DNA of 23,047 nt, from NCBI GenBank assembly GCA_016839955.1, contig JAEOTI010000523.1, positions 1-23,047 on the forward strand. The letters run 5' to 3'. The notes below the pieces were generated by a model. That model saw only the letters and a list, made by a program, of their open reading frames with translations, had not been told where the DNA came from and made no database searches. Position numbers and translations under genes: made by a program. The DNA comes from Candidatus Hodarchaeota archaeon (GTDB lineage Archaea; Asgardarchaeota; Heimdallarchaeia; Hodarchaeales; YT1-057). This document shows positions 14,577 through 23,047 of the stretch, in pieces (position 1 is the stretch's first letter; every line of letters begins with the position of its first letter).

Positions 14577-14937
14577 TAGAGAGATCTCCGATATTTTTAA
14601 ACGTGAGGAATCTTTACACTTAATTTTGAAACTGCATAATTTTGTAATTCTTGTATTTCTGATTCCTCTTATTATTTTTCTGACGAGAAATTGTATATTG
14701 TCTGTTGGATTAAATTGTTATCGGAACGAACGAAAATCGGTTAGTTCGGTTTGAATTAAAGATGTTTTTCATTCTAGACCTAAGAAATCAAAAAATTGAC
14801 TTACTAATAGATTTTATAGATTAATGAAAAAAAAATTTCTTAATGTTTACATGTTTGCAACAATATTAAGCCATTTCTTTTATTCTACCAACCATTTGGT
14901 AATATTAAATGTTGATTGCTTGAAAGTGGATTAATTT
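14577..14937. other. Intergenic region between two minus-strand genes
   Basis: About 360 bases without a credible gene. The end near 14591-14601 holds the TATA-like box of the coiled-coil gene. TACCAA (14886-14891) and TTGGTA (14896-14901) form a perfect six-base inverted repeat, 37-52 bases after the HTH gene stop. A nine-base A tract near 14826-14834 (a T tract on the minus strand) may help end that transcript. No tRNA or sRNA structure is evident to me. Confidence 0.5.
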
Positions 14938-15618
14938 TCAAACTAGAAAACTAGTAAAATATTTCATCAGAAGACGTTCCGCTTTCCTCAAATGTTCATG
15001 TACAGTTGCTTTCTTTAATCCTAACTCTTTTCCAATTTCGGACATTGTAACAGTCCGCGGAATATTATAATATCCTAACCTATACGCTGTAAGTAATGTT
15101 TGACGTTGTCGCTTCGTTAGTTCTTGGGCTACATTTGAAGTTAGTAAAACCCGGTTGGAAACACTAGATGATAAACTCCTAATTGATACTACTTCTGCTT
15201 CTCCGCTTCTTCTTAAATCACATAAAAGGGATTCAAGGTTTTTTTCATTGGTTACAAGTATATGGTATCGCCTTCGTCCTTTCTCTGTAATAATTGCATG
15301 TGGGAGAAGATAATGACAGTCGTATTTCTGTAAAAGAGGATGAACACATCCAATATCACACTTACATCGAGTCTCAACAAGAATAGACGTTTCAAGATCA
15401 GTTTTTTGGAGTTTTTGGATTCCAATTAAACTTGGATGGTTTATACATGAATCAAACGCTTCTAAAAGCATTTCAGGGTTTTTTAAAACCCATTTTGATA
15501 ATCCAAGAACAGATTGTACACTAATAACTTCCATCCGGAGATCAGGAAACCTCTCTGAGACTTCTTGAGCCCAACAACCGCTGCTACGACGATCAAACAC
15601 AACTTCAAACAATCTCAA
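14938..15618 (-). CDS. HTH_10 (Bat-type) transcriptional regulator
   Basis: A 226-residue protein with the archaeal HTH_10 domain at the C-terminus (residues about 167-220): LTKRQRQTLLTAYRLGYYNI, then a two-helix turn in VTMSEIGKELGLKKATVHEHLRKAERLL. The N-terminal part contains a cysteine-rich stretch (CKCDIGC near residues 85-91) that could bind a metal or sense redox state, and a possible ligand-binding region. Bat-type proteins regulate transcription in many archaea, including halophiles, where the founding member controls bacterio-opsin genes. TTG 15618 is the most upstream plausible start, with no Shine-Dalgarno; a TATA-like TTTTATTTTC lies about 25-35 bases upstream on the minus strand. 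It is divergent from purA across 106 bases and may share or control that intergenic region, which is inference. Confidence 0.85.
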   Translation of the reverse strand: MRLFEVVFDRRSSGCWAQEVSERFPDLRMEVISVQSVLGLSKWVLKNPEMLLEAFDSCINHPSLIGIQKLQKTDLETSILVETRCKCDIGCVHPLLQKYDCHYLLPHAIITEKGRRRYHILVTNEKNLESLLCDLRRSGEAEVVSIRSLSSSVSNRVLLTSNVAQELTKRQRQTLLTAYRLGYYNIPRTVTMSEIGKELGLKKATVHEHLRKAERLLMKYFTSFLV

Positions 15619-15715
15619 TAACCATACATGTCTGGGAGAATTGAAAATAAAACTTGTTTGATAGATAAAAAAAACAGAAAAAATCCTAGAATTATAATTG
15701 GATACTTAAAATTGA

Positions 15716-17008
<1,293 letters not shown>

Positions 17009-17031
17009 AGGTTTTTTATTTTCAAAAACCT
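17009..17031. terminator. Stem-loop between the convergent purA and M50 protease genes
   Basis: AGGTTTTT (17009-17016) and AAAAACCT (17024-17031) form a perfect eight-base stem with a seven-base loop. It begins right after the purA stop codon and includes the last codons and stop of the minus-strand gene. Short T runs on both strands make a bidirectional terminator plausible, though archaeal termination often needs only T tracts. Confidence 0.45.
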
Positions 17032-18017
17032 AAGTAATAAGTCGATATAGTAATAAAGATTGCCATTGCTATTAAACCTCCCCAAATTGACCCATTCCAT
17101 TGTAGGATTTTCTTTCCATCGAGATTCCAAAATGGAAGAAGGTTAAATATTGCCAAAATACCGTTTAATACAGCAATAATTCTAAATGTAATGGCAATGA
17201 TAGAAGAACCAAAGGGGACAGAAAGAAGAAGGAAGAGCGAACCAAAAAAAATATTAACACTGGGTCCAGCTGCAGAAATCTTTCCGTTTGTGCGATTATC
17301 TACAAAACCTTGGATAAGGACAAAACCAGGAGCCGCAATTGCTGGTAAACCTACTGCTAATGCAAAGAAAATCATGACTACTGTAAGATACAAACCTTGT
17401 CGCCATAAAACAAAACGAGCTGACATTCCTGCACCTTTTGCAAATTGGCGATGTGCTATTTCATGACAAACAAATGCAGTAAAGGATGCTAGTAGTGCCC
17501 CACTTATTGCAAGAAGTAGATTCAACCAGGTAAAACCTTCAACAAGAAGAACTCTATTGTAGAATATTCCAAATACAAATAATGCTATAAGCGCCATACC
17601 TAGAAGAAGATCCCGAAATTCACTTCCTAAAGTAACAACGTCCATGCCTGGGGGCGGAATAAAACCATCTCTTGGTCGAGCTCTTTGGGTGTATAATGTA
17701 CTTGGATCCCCTCTTATATCAAAAACGATTGTCCCTGAGTTTGATCTAGTTGCATAAGGTTTCCACATGCCTGGAGTGCCACGCATTTGGTCCATTACTT
17801 TACAATCATGATTTTCAGGCAATCTATGGCGAGAACAGAAGGTTTTTTTACAATAATGACATTGAAAAGGCATTAATTCTTGTTTCCCACAAATAAAACA
17901 TCCAGAAGATTTACTTTGTGTGGTAGAAGGAATTTTATTCCCACATCCACCACAGAAGTTAGTATTTGCAGGAATTTTTTCACCACAATAAGGACAAAAT
18001 CTCATTTTTTTAGCCAC
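17022..18017 (-). CDS. Membrane M50 metalloprotease with N-terminal zinc ribbon and AN1 zinc finger
   Basis: Three modules are visible in 331 residues. A zinc ribbon comes first (CPYC 8-11, CGGC 22-25), then an AN1 finger whose eight ligands are all present (C40, C43, C53, C56, C61, H64, H70, C72, with HRLPENHDC), then a membrane metalloprotease of the S2P/M50 family with HEIAH at 185-189 inside a helix and a NLLPFWNLDG motif late in the protein as the third metal ligand. About six hydrophobic helices follow residue 138. M50 enzymes cut proteins inside or beside the membrane; the zinc fingers probably face the cytoplasm and could recruit substrates. GTG 18017 is the start, 11 bases after the nadA stop, so both genes are likely co-transcribed; ATG 18005 is an alternative. 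Confidence 0.9.
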   Translation of the reverse strand: MAKKMRFCPYCGEKIPANTNFCGGCGNKIPSTTQSKSSGCFICGKQELMPFQCHYCKKTFCSRHRLPENHDCKVMDQMRGTPGMWKPYATRSNSGTIVFDIRGDPSTLYTQRARPRDGFIPPPGMDVVTLGSEFRDLLLGMALIALFVFGIFYNRVLLVEGFTWLNLLLAISGALLASFTAFVCHEIAHRQFAKGAGMSARFVLWRQGLYLTVVMIFFALAVGLPAIAAPGFVLIQGFVDNRTNGKISAAGPSVNIFFGSLFLLLSVPFGSSIIAITFRIIAVLNGILAIFNLLPFWNLDGKKILQWNGSIWGGLIAMAIFITISTYYLGF

Positions 18018-18028
18018 TTAGATTTTTT

Positions 18029-18940
18029 TTAGCTGAGTGCAAGCATTTGTTCGATAGCTTTTCGAGCACGGCTCGCTATTTCTTCTTCTACTTCTACACG
18101 GGGATTTAATTCACATAAAGACTCAAAGACATTATAAAGTGTGTTTTTTTTCTGTTCTATACATATAGCATCTAAAAGAGCCGGAATAAAGGTTTTTTGA
18201 GGAAATGTTTGTTTTAATCTGTCAACCATTCCAATTTCTGTCACAATGATAAAGGAATTGGAATCGGACCTTTCTGAAAAAGACATCATTCCCGAAGTTG
18301 AACAAATTTCATCTGCTAATTCTTGAACATCAGGGTTACATTCTGGATGGACCAAAATCATTGCTTCAGGATATTCTTTTTTTAATAATAAAATATTTGA
18401 CGATGAATATTTTCGATGAACATAACAATAACCATCTGCAGGCATCGGAATTATATTTTTATCAGTAAATTTAGCTGCATGTAAAGCAAGATTTCGATCG
18501 GGGCCAAATAAGATCGTATCTGAATCTAACTTTGGAATGATTTTGTGTGCGTTAGCAGAAGTAACACAAACATCTGCCAGAGCCTTAATTTCCGCTAGTG
18601 TATTTACATAGACAACAGAAGTCGCTCTAGGATATTTTTCTTGCCATTTTTCCATTTCTTTTGCTGGTAAATGATTTGCCATTGGACATCGGGCTTTAAG
18701 ATCAGGAACAATTACTACTGAATTGGGGTTCAAAATAGCAGCAGTTTCAGCCATAAAAATTGCCCCACAAAATAAAATATATTCAGAATTTAATCGTGAT
18801 GCAGTTTGAGCTAAATAGAGAGAATCTCCAATATAATCAGCTAATTTTTGAATCTCAGGTGATTGGTAATTGTGAACTAGAATTAAGCAATTCAGTTCTT
18901 GTTTCATAGTTTTAATTTGCGATATAAGATTGGAAGTCAT
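18029..18940 (-). CDS. nadA: Quinolinate synthase
   Basis: NadA condenses iminoaspartate with dihydroxyacetone phosphate to quinolinate for NAD, using a [4Fe-4S] cluster. The three cluster cysteines are found where family members have them, numbered from ATG 18940: C85 in ARCPMANH, C172 in GYCYVH, and C260 in AICIEQKKNTL. Other hallmarks are ILVHNYQSPEIQ, ADYIGDS, MAETAAILNP and ILVHPEC. The first 22 residues upstream of this ATG (from TTG 19006) are low-complexity and not family-like, so ATG 18940 with a 303-residue product is preferred. A perfect TTTAAATA box at 19043-19036 predicts a transcript start near 19013, which would allow the TTG start nearly leaderless, so 19006 remains possible. 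It is followed by the M50 gene; nadB and nadC are not in the window. Confidence 0.94.
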   Translation of the reverse strand: MTSNLISQIKTMKQELNCLILVHNYQSPEIQKLADYIGDSLYLAQTASRLNSEYILFCGAIFMAETAAILNPNSVVIVPDLKARCPMANHLPAKEMEKWQEKYPRATSVVYVNTLAEIKALADVCVTSANAHKIIPKLDSDTILFGPDRNLALHAAKFTDKNIIPMPADGYCYVHRKYSSSNILLLKKEYPEAMILVHPECNPDVQELADEICSTSGMMSFSERSDSNSFIIVTEIGMVDRLKQTFPQKTFIPALLDAICIEQKKNTLYNVFESLCELNPRVEVEEEIASRARKAIEQMLALS

Positions 18941-19382
18941 GATGATACTGTCTCGAGCCAATGGATTTGAGTTTTTTTTCGATATGTTAATAAAAATAAA
19001 AGGCAATCAACCTAAAAAAGACATTTTGGTAACTTTATTTAAATTCTTGTATCACACCAAATTATTAATTCAAGATAAGTTAATATTATAGGTTTTTTTT
19101 TTGTTTAGTATAGATAAAGAGGTTTTTATCGGATTTTATTCACATTTTTTCAGAATTTTTTCTTCTTAAAAGAAATTTCTTTTGAAAGCAATAAAAATAA
19201 TGTCTATTCTTCTTTTTTTATAATCTCAGTTGGTTTTTTATTACAAACAGTCTTATCAAATTGATTTATCCAAGTATATCTTGAACCTACCACAAAATAA
19301 ATATTAAGATCTAGAACTTCAAACCATTAGAATTTTTATAATCTACATCCTAAATTTGATTCTGTATTGGAACGAATTAGAG
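18941..19382. other. AT-rich divergent promoter region of nadA (-) and the TPR gene (+)
   Basis: About 440 bases if the preferred starts are right. It contains TTTAAATA on the minus strand at 19043-19036 for nadA, and TTTTTATAA at 19333-19341 on the plus strand, about 42-50 bases before ATG 19383, for the TPR gene. T runs include ten bases at 19093-19102. No gene, tRNA or clear repeat was seen. Confidence 0.5.
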
Positions 19383-21506
19383 ATGAGCGAAAAAGAAGTA
19401 GGAATAGCCTATAACGACCAGGAAACTGTTCTCCTACATGCAAGAGAAAAATGGATTTCAGGCTACTGTGATGAAGCTCAAGAAATATTGATGGAATTAT
19501 TACGGAAGAGTCAATCACAAAATTTGCGAATTCGTGCTCGTAATGAACTAGGACGCGCTGCTTTGGAACTTGGTGATACTTCAGGAGCATTAAAGCATCA
19601 TCAATTAGCTTATGATTTAGCTGAGGACCTATCAAATGTAGAACAGAAAGCTTGGGCTCTTTCTGGCCTTGCTAGAGTATTTTTTCGACAAGGAGATCTT
19701 GAAAAAACCTTAAAATTGGCAACTGATGCGTTTGATCTATTTCAAACAGTTGAAGATGTAGATTTAGGAATTTATGAAGTAAAAAATTCACTTGCGCTTC
19801 ATGATTTAATAACGGGAGATATTGAAAGAAGCTTAGCAACATTTGAAGATATTGTAAAAGTTCTGGAGAGCAAAGATAATCTTAGTAATTTTGGAAAAAT
19901 AGCACTCATCCAAGCTTATTTAGGCCTTTCTAATATTTATGCCAGCGATGGTGATTATAAAAAATCCTTACAGCAATGTAGGGATTGTTATGAACTTGCT
20001 ACCAGTCTTACTTCTCAAGGTTACCGTAGAGTTATGGCATTATGTAATAATAATATTGGAGAAGCTTACAGGCTTCAAGGTGATTATAAAAAAGCTTTAG
20101 ATCACTATAATCAAGCTCTCAAGATAAATGAAGAATTAAACCTTGAACACGATAACGCAACACTTTTTCTTAATCTTGGTCTTGTCTATTCAATACGAGG
20201 AGAGTTTTCTCTTGCTTCTGAATCATTTAAAAAGAGTATTGACTTAGTTAGAAGAACTGGGCAAGATAATGATCTTGCTGTTACCCTAGGTGATATGGCT
20301 GCCTTTGAACATTTAAGAGGCAATTTTAAAAACGCAAAACAATTATTTGAAGAATCCGTTGCTCTTTATCAAAAAGTTGGCTCAGAAGAAGAACTTGTTG
20401 AAAAACTCTGTAGGTTTTCTGGAACACTTGTGGAATTAGGGGAATTAGAAAAGGCTAAAAAATTAGTGTTGGATGCGAAACAGCTAGCAGACAAGCATCA
20501 ATCCAGATATGAACTAGCCTTCTGTCATTATCAAAGAGGCGTTCTTGAAGAAATGCAAGAGAATTTTGGGATTGCAAAAGAGCTTTTTTCAGATGCTTTG
20601 AAAGAAGCAGATTCAATAGGCATGTTTAGCCTATCTATTGATAGTTGTCTTAACCTTGCTCAACTTGCGATGAGAAAATATCGCCTTACGTTAGATTTAA
20701 AATCGTTTCAAATAGCAATGGACTTTGTAGAGAGAGCTAAAAAACTCGCGGAACGCGAGAGTCTGTATCCTATTGTTGTTGATACTAAAATTATTCTTAG
20801 TGCTCTCTATTTAGCTAAACTTGATTATTCAAAGTCTTTGGAAGCTATAGATGAGGCAATTTACTTAAGTGAAGAAAATAATTTAAATTTGCATATTAAA
20901 CGAGCTTTAACTCAAAAAACTGCTCTAGAAGAGAGAAAAAGATCGCTTAATACAGAGATAATACAACCAGAATCAGCTCGAGATTTTGCAGCAGAGACAG
21001 CTCAAAGATATATGATGCTTGCTGTACGAAGAACTAGAACTCCAGAAATGCCTGATTTAGACCCTCAACAGTTATTCATCACAGTCATCGAATATGGTGA
21101 ATTTGGTCCTAATGTGTTAATTTCTCAGGCACTGCCATTTTCAGGTATTGAACAAGAAGAGTTATTTCTGAAAATGGGTATTTTTTATTCTGCGGGGATT
21201 GCTCAAGGAAATCTCCAACATGAAGGGCTTTACGGTCCTCTACCCCTAACTGCTCAGTATTCTGCATTAATCTTTGCTACTTCTATACCGGATCAAAAAA
21301 GATCGACATCAGCTTCAAATGGAATGTGTTACACATTATCTTGTTTAGGATACCCTAGTACTTTTGAACCCTATTTTATTAACAGAGAAGATCTTGAGAG
21401 AGCATTTAAGAATAATTTAGATGACTTAGATGATATCTCCTTGATTAATGAAGATGTTCTTAATAGGATCCTAAATGATGTTATGAAAAACTCTCTGATC
21501 TCATAA
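19383..21506 (+). CDS. Large TPR-repeat protein with distinct C-terminal domain
   Basis: The protein has 707 residues from ATG 19383 (TTG 19356 would add nine). About eleven tetratricopeptide-type helical pairs of roughly 40 residues fill residues 25-510, for example units with LGRAALELGDTSGAL, LGLSNIYASDGDYKKSL, NIGEAYRLQGDYKKALDHY and NLGLVYSIRGEFSLA; TPR arrays bind peptides or proteins. Residues about 550-660 form a separate alpha/beta domain: a strand with ITVIEYGEFGPNVL, then LPFSGIEQEELFLKMG, then LYGPLPLTAQYSALIF. I recall this FGP...LP...KMG...GLxGPLP pattern from TPR proteins of Asgard archaea, but cannot verify it. The domain could resemble longin or roadblock folds, again unproven. 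UbiA follows 15 bases later, so they are likely co-transcribed. No membrane helix is present. Confidence 0.82.
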   Translation: MSEKEVGIAYNDQETVLLHAREKWISGYCDEAQEILMELLRKSQSQNLRIRARNELGRAALELGDTSGALKHHQLAYDLAEDLSNVEQKAWALSGLARVFFRQGDLEKTLKLATDAFDLFQTVEDVDLGIYEVKNSLALHDLITGDIERSLATFEDIVKVLESKDNLSNFGKIALIQAYLGLSNIYASDGDYKKSLQQCRDCYELATSLTSQGYRRVMALCNNNIGEAYRLQGDYKKALDHYNQALKINEELNLEHDNATLFLNLGLVYSIRGEFSLASESFKKSIDLVRRTGQDNDLAVTLGDMAAFEHLRGNFKNAKQLFEESVALYQKVGSEEELVEKLCRFSGTLVELGELEKAKKLVLDAKQLADKHQSRYELAFCHYQRGVLEEMQENFGIAKELFSDALKEADSIGMFSLSIDSCLNLAQLAMRKYRLTLDLKSFQIAMDFVERAKKLAERESLYPIVVDTKIILSALYLAKLDYSKSLEAIDEAIYLSEENNLNLHIKRALTQKTALEERKRSLNTEIIQPESARDFAAETAQRYMMLAVRRTRTPEMPDLDPQQLFITVIEYGEFGPNVLISQALPFSGIEQEELFLKMGIFYSAGIAQGNLQHEGLYGPLPLTAQYSALIFATSIPDQKRSTSASNGMCYTLSCLGYPSTFEPYFINREDLERAFKNNLDDLDDISLINEDVLNRILNDVMKNSLIS

Positions 21507-21521
21507 GGAATATGCTCACCA

Positions 21522-22415
21522 TTGAAGTACTTTAAAGCAACATTGGAGGTAATACGTGCAGAAATGTGCGTTGCAGCATCTATTGCAGCATTGACAGGGA
21601 TAATTATTGCATCCAAATTAGAAGATAACAAATTAATTTCGCTTTCTCCATTAACCATATTATTTTCTATGATAATTCCTTTCTTGATCGTAGCTGGATC
21701 TATGGCTCTTAATGATTACATAGATTTAGAGGTTGATATAATAAATAAACGAACAGATAGGCCCCTAGTTCGTGGGGAATTGAATCCAATTTGGGTGAAA
21801 TGGGGATCGGTAGCGTGTTTCATTATTGGAGTAGGGTTATGTATTCCAGTTTATCCAGATAAAATTGAGATTTTTATTTTATCTGCTGCTTTTGCTTTTC
21901 TAGCAATCATATATAATTATAAACTAAAAGATTTGGGGATATTAGGCAATTTTGTTACTGCTTTAACCTTTGTTGCTCCTCACACTCTTGGAGCTTTGAC
22001 TGTTGGCCTTAAAAAAGACGAAACACAATTTACAGTGGGTCTAATGATCCTAATTGTGTTTCTTGCTGCTTTTGGACGTGAAATCTATAAGGGGATAATG
22101 GATGTTGAAGGAGATGCCTTGCGTAACGCTATGACTGTTGCTCGTGTCCTTGGACCTAAAAATGCTGCAATCATATCATCAGTATTTTTTATTATTACAA
22201 TCCTCCTGAGTCCTCTACCTTTTTTCTGGACATTTCAAAATAATTATCCTTATATCATCTTAGTAATAATAATGGACATCTTGTTGCTTTACACGGTAAT
22301 TACCATTCTTAAAGACCAAAGTTACGAAGTAGGACGGCGAGGAAGAATAATCACTAGATTTGTAGAACTTATTGGGGTAATGGCATTCTTATTTGGTGCT
22401 ATTTTCATTGATTGA
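21522..22415 (+). CDS. UbiA-family prenyltransferase, digeranylgeranylglyceryl-phosphate synthase-like
   Basis: This integral membrane enzyme (297 residues) has about eight to nine hydrophobic helices. It carries the first aspartate motif NDYIDLEVDIINKRTDRP (N64, D68, D72) and the second, REIYKGIMDVEGD (D194, D198), which bind the Mg-prenyl-diphosphate. This pairing matches archaeal enzymes that add the second geranylgeranyl chain to glycerol phosphate for ether lipids, though other UbiA enzymes share it. TTG 21522 is the start; AAGGA is about 12 bases upstream. A short out-of-frame ATG (21512) upstream, encoding seven residues and overlapping the start, may affect initiation. It lies between the TPR gene and a PRPP-synthetase-like gene, both within 35 bases, so all three are likely one transcript. 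Confidence 0.86.
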   Translation: MKYFKATLEVIRAEMCVAASIAALTGIIIASKLEDNKLISLSPLTILFSMIIPFLIVAGSMALNDYIDLEVDIINKRTDRPLVRGELNPIWVKWGSVACFIIGVGLCIPVYPDKIEIFILSAAFAFLAIIYNYKLKDLGILGNFVTALTFVAPHTLGALTVGLKKDETQFTVGLMILIVFLAAFGREIYKGIMDVEGDALRNAMTVARVLGPKNAAIISSVFFIITILLSPLPFFWTFQNNYPYIILVIIMDILLLYTVITILKDQSYEVGRRGRIITRFVELIGVMAFLFGAIFID

Positions 22416-22448
22416 GATTAATTTGAACTAGTGAAAAGGGTATTATCA

Positions 22449-23047
22449 ATGAATCGTGGTACAGCAATTTTATGTAGTGGTTCGGTTCATTTGGAAGAAG
22501 AACTTCAGCATATTGGCTACAATATCGTTAAATCCGGACTGAACTTTGACAATAAACGTTTTTTTCCTAATAGTGATATATATACATGTATCTCAGAGAT
22601 TGATTCTTTGATGCAACCAATTATAATCTTTCAAAGTGCAACTCATAGTGGTGAGATGGAAAAAGAACGTTGGACCACTGCTGATCGTTTTTTTGAAGTG
22701 CTTCAAGTTATCCATTTATTACAAAACCCTCAAATTATTAAAGAAACAGGTCATAAACAATTCGATGTTACATCAATCCCTCCAAAAGAGAATTTTTGTC
22801 TTGTTTTTACCCATATGCCTTGTGGACGACAAGATCATGCAGTAAAGACTGGTGAAAGTATTACCGCTCAAATGTTGTTAGACTTATTAGTGCCTTTAGT
22901 TCCAGGGCCAATATTTCTTGTTGAACCACATCCTCCTGAATCTTTTGTTTTTTTTAAAAATCTGTTGTCAATAGGAAAGATAAAGAAAATATCGCTTGTT
23001 CCATATATTATTGAAGAAGCTAAAAAGAAATATGATGTTTCCAACCC
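22449..23047 (+). CDS. Divergent ribose-phosphate pyrophosphokinase (PRPP synthetase)-like protein, truncated by window end
   Basis: The frame is open from ATG 22449 to the window edge (199 complete codons), 33 bases after UbiA, with GAAAAGGG upstream. The ATP-binding segment is recognisable: a strand, then MPCGRQDHAVKTGESITAQML, where RQD matches the conserved ARQDR of PRPP synthetases, followed by VEPHPPESFVFF where the family has VDLHxxQIxGFF. The N-terminal part (SATHSGEMEKERWTTADRFF) replaces the usual LMELLIMIDALK region with a charged, longer helix, and an extra loop precedes the ATP segment. The PRPP-binding loop lies beyond the window, so catalytic competence is unknown. A paralogue with altered function is as likely as a true synthetase. 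It follows the UbiA gene, hinting at a lipid or nucleotide link that remains inferred. Confidence 0.62.
   Translation, partial: MNRGTAILCSGSVHLEEELQHIGYNIVKSGLNFDNKRFFPNSDIYTCISEIDSLMQPIIIFQSATHSGEMEKERWTTADRFFEVLQVIHLLQNPQIIKETGHKQFDVTSIPPKENFCLVFTHMPCGRQDHAVKTGESITAQMLLDLLVPLVPGPIFLVEPHPPESFVFFKNLLSIGKIKKISLVPYIIEEAKKKYDVSN

Noticed and set aside
14842..14860. Possible C/D-box small RNA
   Set aside because: No convincing pair of C and D boxes with the right spacing was seen.
17191..17466. Open frame of 91 codons on the plus strand
   Set aside because: It is antisense to the membrane part of the M50 protease. Its basic, alanine-rich translation is what the complement of hydrophobic helices gives.
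19007..19355. tRNA or structured RNA gene in the AT-rich gap
   Set aside because: I could not find a cloverleaf, a T-loop sequence or a GC-rich stem; only promoter-like boxes and T tracts are visible.
21371..21658. Open frame of 95 codons on the minus strand
   Set aside because: It straddles the TPR and UbiA genes in antisense and has no motif or ribosome site.
22636..22845. Open frame starting at 22636 on the plus strand
   Set aside because: It is out of frame within the PRPP-synthetase-like gene, whose frame stays open to the window end and carries family motifs.

Overview
This AT-rich window is almost certainly archaeal. The evidence is a serine kinase of the SerK/ParB-fold family, an HTH_10 (Bat-type) regulator, an AN1 zinc finger fused to an M50 protease, a small archaeal Toprim protein, a UbiA prenyltransferase of the digeranylgeranylglyceryl-phosphate synthase type, an M42 aminopeptidase and an NDP-forming acyl-CoA synthetase alpha chain. 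A large TPR protein has a C-terminal domain that I associate, from memory, with Asgard archaea. That placement is only an inference. Many genes appear to start with TTG or GTG, and some promoters sit so close to the start codon that leaderless transcripts are likely.

Layout. Positions 1-7884 are a same-strand (+) run with short gaps or overlaps: the korA end, korB, an FrhB-like Fe-S protein, an FMN-barrel protein, a small cysteine-containing protein, an orphan MacB/LolD-type ATPase, serK, a SufS-type cysteine desulfurase, a membrane-anchored subtilase and an M42 aminopeptidase. A protein of unknown family built from two copies of one domain follows (8069-8776, +). Next come phosphohexomutase (-), an alanine/aspartate-type aminotransferase (+), and a minus-strand pair of Toprim protein and NDP-forming acyl-CoA synthetase. 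A B-box membrane protein (+) is then followed by a zinc-ribbon coiled-coil protein (-). An HTH_10 regulator (-) lies divergent from purA (+). nadA and the AN1-M50 protease form a minus-strand pair. The window closes with a TPR protein, a UbiA prenyltransferase and a truncated, divergent PRPP-synthetase-like gene (+).

How they fit. Several genes suit a peptide-fermenting lifestyle. Secreted subtilase and M42 peptidase would release amino acids, the aminotransferase would make 2-oxoacids, KorAB would oxidise them to acyl-CoA while reducing ferredoxin, and the NDP-forming acyl-CoA synthetase would recover ATP or GTP. serK beside a cysteine desulfurase suggests a sulfur branch (serine to O-phosphoserine to cysteine, then persulfide). 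No tRNA, rRNA, CRISPR array, IS element or prophage signature was seen.

Most noteworthy: the duplicated-domain unknown protein, two genes whose best start is a CTG codon behind a strong Shine-Dalgarno, the serK-sufS pair, the TPR C-terminal domain, the divergent PRPP-synthetase-like gene, and a tandem promoter-like duplication plus a start-codon hairpin at 13336-13416.
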